Part shown: piece by piece, positions 1 through 6,718 of the stretch
Layout: every line of letters starts with the position of its first letter
Numbering within the stretch: the first letter of the stretch is position 1
NCBI GenBank assembly: GCA_020844525.1
Contig: JAJGAH010000023.1
Coordinates: forward strand, 1 to 12,704
Reading direction: 5' to 3'
Length of the DNA stretch: 12,704 nt
Source of the DNA: Eubacterium sp.
Lineage (GTDB): Bacteria; Bacillota; Clostridia; Lachnospirales; Lachnospiraceae
Notes under the pieces: generated by a model
What the model was told of the DNA's origin: nothing
Databases searched by the model: none
Seen by the model: only the letters and a program-made list of their open reading frames with translations
Position numbers and translations under genes: made by a program

Positions 1-40
1 TTACCTTTTCGGCAGGCTCAATCTTACTTTTTCTGGACAT
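1..40 (-). CDS. IS3-type transposase orfA, N-terminal fragment (cut by window edge)
   Basis: ATG at 40-38 on the minus strand opens a frame reading MSRKSKIEPAEKV and then leaves the window. This N-terminus is typical of the small helix-turn-helix orfA proteins of IS3-family elements, which bind the element's ends and are joined to the DDE orfB by frameshifting. A G-rich stretch at 52-48, seven bases before the ATG, could serve as ribosome binding site. Only 13 residues are visible, so the call rests on their resemblance to orfA starts, the adjacent TG-starting inverted repeat and the hairpin. It could still be another small DNA-binding protein. Confidence 0.45.
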   Translation of the reverse strand, partial: MSRKSKIEPAEKV

Positions 41-45
41 AGAAA

Positions 46-89
46 TACCCCCAAGTAGGTTTTATATTTCAATGTCCTACTTGGGGGTA
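46..89. repeat. 14-bp perfect inverted repeat (hairpin) just before the transposase start
   Basis: TACCCCCAAGTAGG at 46-59 pairs perfectly with CCTACTTGGGGGTA at 76-89, with a 16-base AT-rich loop. No T-run follows on either strand, so it is not a standard terminator. On the minus strand the 3' arm contains the only G-rich ribosome-binding-like sequence before the transposase ATG. A hairpin in read-through transcripts would therefore hide that site. Confidence 0.8.
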
Positions 90-131
90 GCATATCAAAC
101 GCAGGTGGGAGGTCTTTTCAAAGGAGGCAGT

Positions 132-1502
132 ATGAGAAAAAAGATAATCACGATCATGGCGGGTCTGCTGGCTCTTGGACTGTCGGCAGTTCCGGCATCT
201 GCATCTGAAAGTATCCGGGGGAGCACAGTACACTTTGATCCGGCAGAAGCTGTGGGTACAGCGTCAATCAGTGCAAAAGATATAGTCGTAAGTACAGCAT
301 CAATCAGTGCAAAAGATGAAGCCGTAGGTACAGCGCCGATCAGTGCAGAAGATATAGCCGTAAGTACAGCATCTGTCAATGCGGAGGATTCAGGAAAAAA
401 AGAATCCTATGATCCTGAAGACGGAGCGTATCATTCAGTTTTCACAGATGGAAAACAGGGAACGCTCACGATTGAATACAGGGTCGGAACAGACGGAGAT
501 GATCCTGTAGCAGGAGCTGCTTTTACGCTGTACAAACTGGCAGATATTACAAGCATGTCAGCTGATGATGAAGGACCCGGAACCGGATACCGGTCTATCA
601 TACCGGGGCTTACGATCCGGGAAGATGTGAACGGAAATCCTGTTGCTGATCTGTATACCAGGATCACGGTAGATACGGACCCGGAAAAATTCCGGGATAT
701 CATGCAGATGGCATACAGGGATAAAGACTTTGTCAATTTATCGGATGAAGAGAAGAAAACCACACCGGGAAGGGTCTATACCGGCGTTACAGACAGCAGC
801 GGCATGCTGAAGATCGAACAGATAGAACCGGCAGCATATCTGCTTGTAGAGACAAAGCCTGCAGACCATTACTATGCCAGTGTACCGGCACTTGTCAGTA
901 TTCCTGAGATGGCAGTGACAGAGAAAAACGGGAAGCAGGGGTGGAATTATGACGTCCTGATCAGGCCGAAGGCGATTCCCGCCGGAGATCTGCTGATTTC
1001 CAAAACAGTAAAAGGAAACGCTGCAGAAAAGAACCGGGCCTTTCATTTCACCATAAAGATCATGAGCGCAGACAACGATAAAACTACTGAATCAGCCAGA
1101 CCGGGAGTGAAAAGAAAGGTTTATCTCGATCCGGAAGAACTTACATACCGGTACGAAAATTCAAATGGAACATCCGGAACAGTAAAGAGTGGAGGGATGG
1201 TCAGTATCAGGCCCGGTGAGCAGGTACGGATCATGGATATTCCATCCGGAGCTTCTTATCTTGTGAAGGAAGAAGAAGCAGACCAGGATGGATACCAGAC
1301 ATCAGCAGAACATTCCAGCGGAAATATCAGCAGGAAGGATGCTGCAAGAACAGAATTCATTAATGCAAGAGACAGAAACCCCAATGTGCAGACAGGTGAT
1401 CAGATCAGGAAATATCTGATCGCTGCTGCAGGCATAGCGGTTTCTGTTTTTTTGCTTCTGGCAGTTTCAAGAAAAAGAAAAGGAGGAGCAGATGGAAAAT
1501 AA
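132..1502 (+). CDS. Pilin-like sortase-anchored surface protein with SpaA-type domains
   Basis: A 456-residue secreted surface protein, probably a pilus subunit. The start at 132 has AAGGAGG four bases upstream and gives a clear signal peptide (MRKK, hydrophobic core, likely cut after ASA at residue 24). An upstream in-frame ATG at 72 lies inside the IS end and has no such features. Residues about 42-90 are four 12-residue repeats (TASISAKD-like). Residues about 110-283 form a SpaA/pilin-type domain ending in WNYDVLIRPK; Lys280 sits where pilin-motif lysines occur. Residues about 285-410 form a second prealbumin-like (DUF7601-type) domain starting GDLLISKTVKG. The C-terminus has NPNVQTGD (residues 416-423), a membrane helix and an RKRK tail, a variant sortase signal. 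The next gene overlaps by 11 bases, so the two are probably translationally coupled. Polymerisation is inferred, and no sortase gene is present nearby. Confidence 0.85.
   Translation: MRKKIITIMAGLLALGLSAVPASASESIRGSTVHFDPAEAVGTASISAKDIVVSTASISAKDEAVGTAPISAEDIAVSTASVNAEDSGKKESYDPEDGAYHSVFTDGKQGTLTIEYRVGTDGDDPVAGAAFTLYKLADITSMSADDEGPGTGYRSIIPGLTIREDVNGNPVADLYTRITVDTDPEKFRDIMQMAYRDKDFVNLSDEEKKTTPGRVYTGVTDSSGMLKIEQIEPAAYLLVETKPADHYYASVPALVSIPEMAVTEKNGKQGWNYDVLIRPKAIPAGDLLISKTVKGNAAEKNRAFHFTIKIMSADNDKTTESARPGVKRKVYLDPEELTYRYENSNGTSGTVKSGGMVSIRPGEQVRIMDIPSGASYLVKEEEADQDGYQTSAEHSSGNISRKDAARTEFINARDRNPNVQTGDQIRKYLIAAAGIAVSVFLLLAVSRKRKGGADGK
256..396 (+). repeat. Four tandem 36-bp coding repeats
   Basis: Units start at 256, 292, 328 and 364, each beginning GTACAGC and spaced exactly 36 bases apart. 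The first three are nearly identical and the fourth is more diverged. They encode 12-residue units rich in Ala, Ser and Thr between the signal peptide and the first folded domain of the pilin-like protein. They look like an expandable spacer or stalk. There are no spacers, so this is not a CRISPR array. Confidence 0.9.
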
Positions 1503-4500
1503 GATCAGAAGGCTCAGAAGAACCGTGATGGGTCTGCTGCTGACATCCAGCATGGCGCTTGCGCCGGGTGCGTGCATGGTCCGGGCTTCAGCGGATACAC
1601 AGATATCAGGCGGTCAGAACGGCAGGCAGGCCGAAAACGCACAGAGCACAGAAAGAAATAACAGTATAGAAAGCAGTGACAGTTCTTCAGGCAGTGTATA
1701 TTCCAATTTGACAGATGAAGCATCAGAACCGGATTTTTCCTCCTGCAGGTTACTGGTACTTACATCAGGCGACTCTGTGATCCGAAGTACCGACAAGGTG
1801 CTTTCTGATTATGAGGGCAGCTATATTCTGCAGTTTGATACGACGGAAGAGACAGAGAGTGCGTATCGGTATTATGTAAAACGTGCAGACTGTGCAGAGC
1901 CGGATTCTGCGTCCATAAGGGCAGCGTCAGAGGCTGTAACATCACATGTAAGTCAGGGAAACACAGGCGCGGATGAGAATAATATCAGAGATAGCAAGGA
2001 TACAGAGCATACCGGAGATGGGGACAATATTACAAATGTAAAGGAGCAGAATGCCTTCACAGAGGATAATAATCCTTTGTCTGAATTATCTGATGCATCA
2101 GCAGATTCTGAAGCTGCGGCAGATTCTGATACAGCAGAAGATGCAGATTTCAGTAGAAAAGATGTTATCGCTTTGATTGATACCGGAGCATCGGACGATA
2201 AGCATATCATAGAATCTGTTTCCATGCTCGGAGATGATGCGTCTGATGATAACGGACATGGAACACGGATGCTGCAGTACATTACATCAGAGAATCCGGA
2301 TGCCCGAATTCTTTCCATCAAGGCACTGGATAAGAATGGAAACGGAACACCATCGTCAGTATACGCGGCAATAAAATATGCGATGGAGAAGAAGGTAAGC
2401 ATTATCAACCTTTCGATGTCAGGACTAAGGACAGCTGAAGCATCTGCTCTGGAGAAGGTGATTAAAGAGGCTGTAGTTTCTGGCATTACCGTGATCGGAG
2501 CTGCGGGAAATGATGGCAGGGATGCGAAATATAATATCCCGGGCGGCATTGATGAAGCAGTTATTGCAGGAGCTGTAAATGAAGAGGATAAGAGAACGGG
2601 AAAGACAAACTATGGCAGTACCGTAGATTATTACGTCGTATCCGGATCTACTTCTGAAGCAGCGGCGAGATTATCAGGCATCTACAGCAGAACGGGAAGC
2701 TTTTCAAAAAAGGGAACCGTTTTTACTTCTGCCCTGGATGAAAGTAAAAGCAGTGGAGAAGATCGGTCCGGAGATGGTCCAGACCCGAAACCAGAAAATA
2801 ATGATTCCGTTTCTGTAAAAGTCATCAAGGAAACAGGACAGGGAAAGATTATTGATGTAAACGGCATATGGTTTCTGGCATCCAGGGACTTTGACACAAG
2901 CGTACCATGGAAAATGACAGATACTGATCCAGGATCTGCAGAACTGACGGCAGCAGCTGCGGATCTTTCACCGGTAGCATGCCAGAGTGTAAACCATTCG
3001 TATGGTTATGGGGAAACAGATAAAGAGGTGGCATTTGTAAATGGAACCGGAGGACAGGGACTTTTTAATTTTGGAGGTATACAGTCCGGGATGCTGAATG
3101 TCTCAACGGCGTATTCCCTGATGACAAATACCGGCACAGAGTTTTACGGAAAACCTCACGACGATGCATTCTGTATTGAAGAGGGTCAGATTTTCCATAC
3201 AAGCTGGCAGAAAACAACGGACCTGGTAGGTGCATGGTCCATGGTTACAAAGACGAATAATCATCAGATCACAGCGGATGAAGTAAAGCGCATGGCTCTG
3301 GCAAGAGACTATGCATATGCGCATAATTCTACCCATGCAGACAGGTACAGGGACGCCCAGGCATGTGTTTACTATATCCTGGGGTCACTCGCATACAGTA
3401 AGCTGTCTTCAGCGCAGAAGAATGCCATTGCCTATGCGGACCTTTATAAGGACAACGCAACAATTGTGTATGCAAGACGGATGAACGGAGGCAATAAGCA
3501 GGACGTTGCAATTTTTGAGGTGAAGCTGCACCCGGTCTATATCCGTATCCATAAAACAGAGGCGGGCGGGGCCGGAAGCACTGCGGGTGCAAAGTACCAG
3601 ATCTGGTATGATGGTCCCGGAAAGGACAAGGGCGGAAGAGGAACCGGACAGAGCTTTACCATCGGCAGCGACGGATATTCCAATATTGTCGAGCTGGAGC
3701 CCGGGCACACATATTATTATCAGGAATACGCAGCGCCGAGCAGCGGAAAGTATCAGATTGACAGCAGCTGGCATTCCATAAAGGCCAGTGATCTGATCAG
3801 ATACACGGACAAGGCAAAACCATATCTGCTTGTGACCAGTGACAAGCCATATGAAAAATTTCAGGGTGAACTCCGCATCCGGATCGACAAAACTGTGGAT
3901 GGCAATCAGGTAAGTGACTACGGGACCTACAGGAACAGCGACTTCTCATTTGAAGTGAAAATCTGCAATTTTGGTAAAGACAGGCCTGCATCCTATGATG
4001 TCAGCAGGGGGTCCTGGACGAACTGGAAGAGCACGGATGGTTCTTCAAATGTGATTCATCCGGGAAAGATATACAGCATGGATGTCAGTGGGGTAAGTAT
4101 GACTTATAACAGTCTGGATGACTGGATCAGAGTCAACAGATATTATGTGATTGCCGTCCGTGAGATTAAGGCAGCATCCGGTGTGCAGAAAGGCAGTTCA
4201 TGGTATTACAAGGTCGTCAGAATGGTCCCGGCTTCGGATGATGCAGAAAAACGGACAGCTGTTGCAGTCGATGCAGACGGCGGACCGGATCAGGCAACGC
4301 TGACAGGCTCTGTTCCCAATCTGAAAATTGATAACCATACTCCGCCAAAGGAGGAGCTGCATGCCGGATTAAAGACTGCAGCAGTGGACAGTACAACAAA
4401 TGTGCAGGCCGGATCAACCGTAAAGAGTACGGTCATCCGGGATACAGTATCTTTCGCCGGGTTCAAAGCGGACAAGCCTGTCAGAATTACCGGAAAGGTT

Positions 4501-6111
4501 GTAGACCCTACAACTGGAAGTATTGTGGCTTCCAATACAAAGACGCTGACCCGTGCGGACCAAGCCGGGCATTGGACTGTTACCACAACGCAAGAGAGAA
4601 AATACACATATCTTTCCTGGAACTCAGGGTATTATTACACAGATGCAGATGGAAAACAGCAGTATGAGCCGGGATGGTACAGCTATTATCCAGACACGGC
4701 CTGCAGTCCTTCCAGGTGGGAGTACGGAGATGGTGTAACAAGTATTGATTTTACGATCAGCAATCCGCAGCAGTATGCGGGCCGTGATCTGGTTGTTTTG
4801 CTGTCGGCCACAGGGGAGGTGGCGGATGACACAGCACATGATTATGGAGAAAGCGCGGCATCCGGCTGGGCAGGGACAGAAACCGGATACCATTCTGAAA
4901 CTGTTCAGGCAGACAGCTGCACCGATAAGAATGAAACAGTCAGCTATCCGTCTATCCATACCACAGTGACAGACGATAATTCAGGGAGCTTTGTTGGAAC
5001 GGTTGGAGCAGATATTTCCATCGCAGATAAAGTTACTTATAAGAACCTTCGCATGACAGCAGATAATCAGAATAAGATTCTGAGGGAAGATGGGAATGAA
5101 GCCGTAGTACAGGACAAAGAACCGCTTTATTATCAGATCAGGGGTGTGGTAATTGACAAGTCCACAGGAAAACCCTATGTACAGCCGGATGGAACAGAGG
5201 TGCGGGCCGAGACAGACTGGTTTAAGCCTGAGGCTAAGGATGGGTTTGTAGATGTCCATTTTGCGCATTGGAACGCTGTGTTTCTTTCCAATAAAGATAT
5301 TGTGATCTATGAGGAGCTGTATGTAAGATCTGCTGACGGAACAGGTGTCCTGATTGCGGAGCATAAGGACCTGAATGATACAGACCAGACCCTGCACTTT
5401 CCGGAGATCCATACAACGCTGTATCAGAACGACATAACAGGTATCAATGAGCGGTCTGTCAGGATGAGCGGATCTGATAAGAACCAGGTTCAATACAGTA
5501 ATGGCTCAGGAACGTATACGGATGGTGCAAAGTCCAGAACAGATGATACCGGGTCCGGTACAACAACAGGCGGAGCAGATCCGGCTGATTACACCACCTT
5601 CGTTGATAAGGTAGAGTGCCACAACCTGATTCCGGGACAGCAGTATATTCTGGAAGCAAAGCTATGGGCAAAGCAGACCCTGCGCACAGACGGATCCAAC
5701 AATGAGGATAATGCTGAGGATTCTGATAACCCGTCAAGACCTGTGATCGGTAATTATCTGGATGAAAACGGATCTGTCAGATACGGACAGGTGACCGGCA
5801 GAACTGTGTTCACAGCATCCGAAGCATCTGAAACACAGAATGTAACGATCCGGTTTGACAGCAATTATGCTCCGGGTTCTATGATTGTAGCATTTGAAGA
5901 TCTGAAAGTTGCGAACGGAGAAAATGAAAATACGGTAGCGACACACAGTGACATCAATGATGAGAAACAGAGTATCATGACGCAGTTCTTCACACATCTC
6001 CATGCAGGAGGCAGGGGTGTATATCTGTTTTATATCATAGCTGCAACTCTTGCAGGGACAGCTGGTATTCTGATTTTGCGCAGAAGAGCTGGAAAACGCA
6101 CACATCTGTAA
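1492..6111 (+). CDS. Giant surface protein: subtilase + thioester adhesin domain + ester-bond (VaFE) repeats
   Basis: A 1539-residue secreted, membrane-tethered protein, read as a tip adhesin with a protease module. AAGGAGGA precedes the ATG. A signal peptide ends near ASA (residue 35). Residues about 84-144 look like a subtilase propeptide, followed by an acidic Ser/Asp/Ala linker. Residues about 224-405 are a compact S8 domain: Asp230 (ALIDTG), His256 (NGHGT), Asn340 (AAGND) and probable Ser388 in STSEAAA, a variant of GTSMAAP. Residues about 497-680 resemble a thioester domain: Cys561 (AFCIEEG) and Gln623 (DAQACVYY) would form the bond used to attach covalently to host amines. Residues about 681-795 are SpaA/Cna-B-like (Lys688, Glu745). 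Residues about 796-948 are DUF7601-like. Three VaFE/ester-bond repeats follow (about 955-1153, 1154-1303, 1304-1498). The last two keep Thr, Glu (1274, 1469) and Gln (1299, 1493). A membrane helix and RRRAGKR tail end it, without an LPXTG-like motif. Family assignments are from motifs. Protease activity and covalent adhesion are inferred. Confidence 0.85.
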   Translation: MENKIRRLRRTVMGLLLTSSMALAPGACMVRASADTQISGGQNGRQAENAQSTERNNSIESSDSSSGSVYSNLTDEASEPDFSSCRLLVLTSGDSVIRSTDKVLSDYEGSYILQFDTTEETESAYRYYVKRADCAEPDSASIRAASEAVTSHVSQGNTGADENNIRDSKDTEHTGDGDNITNVKEQNAFTEDNNPLSELSDASADSEAAADSDTAEDADFSRKDVIALIDTGASDDKHIIESVSMLGDDASDDNGHGTRMLQYITSENPDARILSIKALDKNGNGTPSSVYAAIKYAMEKKVSIINLSMSGLRTAEASALEKVIKEAVVSGITVIGAAGNDGRDAKYNIPGGIDEAVIAGAVNEEDKRTGKTNYGSTVDYYVVSGSTSEAAARLSGIYSRTGSFSKKGTVFTSALDESKSSGEDRSGDGPDPKPENNDSVSVKVIKETGQGKIIDVNGIWFLASRDFDTSVPWKMTDTDPGSAELTAAAADLSPVACQSVNHSYGYGETDKEVAFVNGTGGQGLFNFGGIQSGMLNVSTAYSLMTNTGTEFYGKPHDDAFCIEEGQIFHTSWQKTTDLVGAWSMVTKTNNHQITADEVKRMALARDYAYAHNSTHADRYRDAQACVYYILGSLAYSKLSSAQKNAIAYADLYKDNATIVYARRMNGGNKQDVAIFEVKLHPVYIRIHKTEAGGAGSTAGAKYQIWYDGPGKDKGGRGTGQSFTIGSDGYSNIVELEPGHTYYYQEYAAPSSGKYQIDSSWHSIKASDLIRYTDKAKPYLLVTSDKPYEKFQGELRIRIDKTVDGNQVSDYGTYRNSDFSFEVKICNFGKDRPASYDVSRGSWTNWKSTDGSSNVIHPGKIYSMDVSGVSMTYNSLDDWIRVNRYYVIAVREIKAASGVQKGSSWYYKVVRMVPASDDAEKRTAVAVDADGGPDQATLTGSVPNLKIDNHTPPKEELHAGLKTAAVDSTTNVQAGSTVKSTVIRDTVSFAGFKADKPVRITGKVVDPTTGSIVASNTKTLTRADQAGHWTVTTTQERKYTYLSWNSGYYYTDADGKQQYEPGWYSYYPDTACSPSRWEYGDGVTSIDFTISNPQQYAGRDLVVLLSATGEVADDTAHDYGESAASGWAGTETGYHSETVQADSCTDKNETVSYPSIHTTVTDDNSGSFVGTVGADISIADKVTYKNLRMTADNQNKILREDGNEAVVQDKEPLYYQIRGVVIDKSTGKPYVQPDGTEVRAETDWFKPEAKDGFVDVHFAHWNAVFLSNKDIVIYEELYVRSADGTGVLIAEHKDLNDTDQTLHFPEIHTTLYQNDITGINERSVRMSGSDKNQVQYSNGSGTYTDGAKSRTDDTGSGTTTGGADPADYTTFVDKVECHNLIPGQQYILEAKLWAKQTLRTDGSNNEDNAEDSDNPSRPVIGNYLDENGSVRYGQVTGRTVFTASEASETQNVTIRFDSNYAPGSMIVAFEDLKVANGENENTVATHSDINDEKQSIMTQFFTHLHAGGRGVYLFYIIAATLAGTAGILILRRRAGKRTHL

Positions 6112-6123
6112 AAAAATAGAATA

Positions 6124-6166
6124 TAGCAGAAAAGGGAGCCTCATGTGAGACTTCCTGTTTCTGCTA
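6124..6166 (-). terminator. Hairpin downstream of the surface operon; possible terminator for the minus-strand genes
   Basis: TAGCAGAAA (6124-6132) pairs with TTTCTGCTA (6158-6166), with partial pairing of AGGGAG and CTTCCT inside. On the plus strand no T-run follows. On the minus strand it is followed by TATATTCTA and a run of seven T's, so it would end transcripts arriving from the HEPN gene about 130 bases away. The interval before the T-run is longer than usual, so the call is tentative. Confidence 0.4.
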
Positions 6167-6215
6167 CAAATTCTTGCAGGTGGAAAAAATATTCTTCTAT
6201 TGGTCTGCGGAAATT

Positions 6216-6245
6216 ATGACATTGTTCAGAATGTTCTGGTAGAAT
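6216..6245 (+). promoter_or_regulatory. Possible sigma-A promoter in the convergent gap
   Basis: ATGACA (6216-6221) and TAGAAT (6240-6245) each match five of six consensus bases, with an 18-base spacer. The spacer holds a small palindrome, CAGAA-TG-TTCTG (6227-6238). No gene follows on this strand before the terminator at 6269-6300, so a transcript would be only about 50 nt long. It may be a small RNA promoter, a relic, or chance. Confidence 0.3.
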
Positions 6246-6268
6246 GATTCCATAAAAACCTTCATGCA

Positions 6269-6300
6269 ATTTTCCACGCACTGAGTGGAAAATGTTTTTT
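6269..6300 (+). terminator. Rho-independent terminator (plus strand)
   Basis: ATTTTCCAC (6269-6277) pairs perfectly with GTGGAAAAT (6285-6293) around a 7-base loop, followed by G and six T's to 6300. This is the best terminator for the surface-protein operon ending at 6111. It abuts the stop codon of the convergent HEPN gene at 6299-6301. Confidence 0.75.
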
Positions 6301-6718
6301 AGATATTATCACCAAAATCCTTTTGTTCACAGTACTGTTTGACTAGAGTCAAGAGATCTTTTGCTGTCTGAATCTGCTGTGAAGCTTCATCTTTTGTTGC
6401 AATATAAAAATCATTGTAATCACTTGCATGCCGTATAAGTGAAGCTTCAGCAATCCGGTGCCCCAGTTCTCTGGGAAATATTTCCGTCTTTACGTATGAT
6501 TTATTAAAATTGGCAATGGCATCTTTATGTCTTTTATAAGAGACTCCATCCATCGCATGAATGGCCGAAATTGAATGAAATATGCTGTAATAAGCACGGT
6601 TATTTGCAGCCTTATATTCTTTAACAGATAACAGGACTTCAGCTGAATGGATATCCTCTTCCGCCGTTTTTATCCGGTATTTCACCAAATCACTCTTTTT
6701 ATAAAATTCAGGCGGCAT
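6299..6718 (-). CDS. HEPN-domain protein (UPF0332-like), partner of the MNT gene
   Basis: A 139-residue all-helical protein of the HEPN superfamily. The signature NRAYYSIFHSISAI (residues 40-53), followed by KRHKDAIANFNKSYVKT and RHASDYNDFY (96-105), is typical of UPF0332-type HEPN proteins found beside minimal nucleotidyltransferases. In characterised pairs the HEPN protein is an RNase toxin and the MNT partner neutralises it by adding AMP. The usual C-terminal R-x4-6-H catalytic motif is not visible here. At that position there is R96-H-A-S-D-Y101, and the only R-x6-H is R41/H48 in the YY..FH helix. RNase activity is therefore uncertain. The ATG overlaps the MNT end by 11 bases, with AAGGAG nine bases upstream. 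Confidence 0.85.
   Translation of the reverse strand: MPPEFYKKSDLVKYRIKTAEEDIHSAEVLLSVKEYKAANNRAYYSIFHSISAIHAMDGVSYKRHKDAIANFNKSYVKTEIFPRELGHRIAEASLIRHASDYNDFYIATKDEASQQIQTAKDLLTLVKQYCEQKDFGDNI

Larger units (their letters stand above)
1..92 (-). mobile_element. End of an IS3-like (IS150-group-like) insertion sequence, partial
   Basis: Read on the minus strand from 92, the sequence starts with TG and runs TGCTACCCCCAAGTAGGACA. This resembles the terminal inverted repeats of IS150-type IS3-family elements (TG..., an ACCCC block, then AGTNGGACA). It is followed about 50 bases later by the start of a transposase-like gene reading away to the left. I therefore place the outer edge of the element near position 92. 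The other end and the target duplication lie outside the window, so the boundary and family are inferences from one end only. Confidence 0.5.

Noticed and set aside
72..131. Earlier in-frame ATG at 72 for the pilin-like gene
   Set aside because: It lies inside the IS end and hairpin, has no ribosome site, and would put 20 residues before a clear signal peptide that has its own AAGGAGG.
256..396. 36-base repeats of CRISPR-like length
   Set aside because: They are directly adjacent without spacers, are in frame within a surface protein gene, and encode a regular 12-residue unit.
1953..2549. Long minus-strand open frame (198 codons) opposite the subtilase
   Set aside because: It lies wholly inside the S8 coding region with its conserved catalytic motifs, and its product is a low-complexity Ser/Ala/Ile-rich shadow without recognisable motifs.
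4981..5493. Minus-strand open frame (170 codons) opposite the ester-bond repeats
   Set aside because: The plus-strand frame has clear VaFE domain motifs here; the antisense product has no recognisable domain or good ribosome site.
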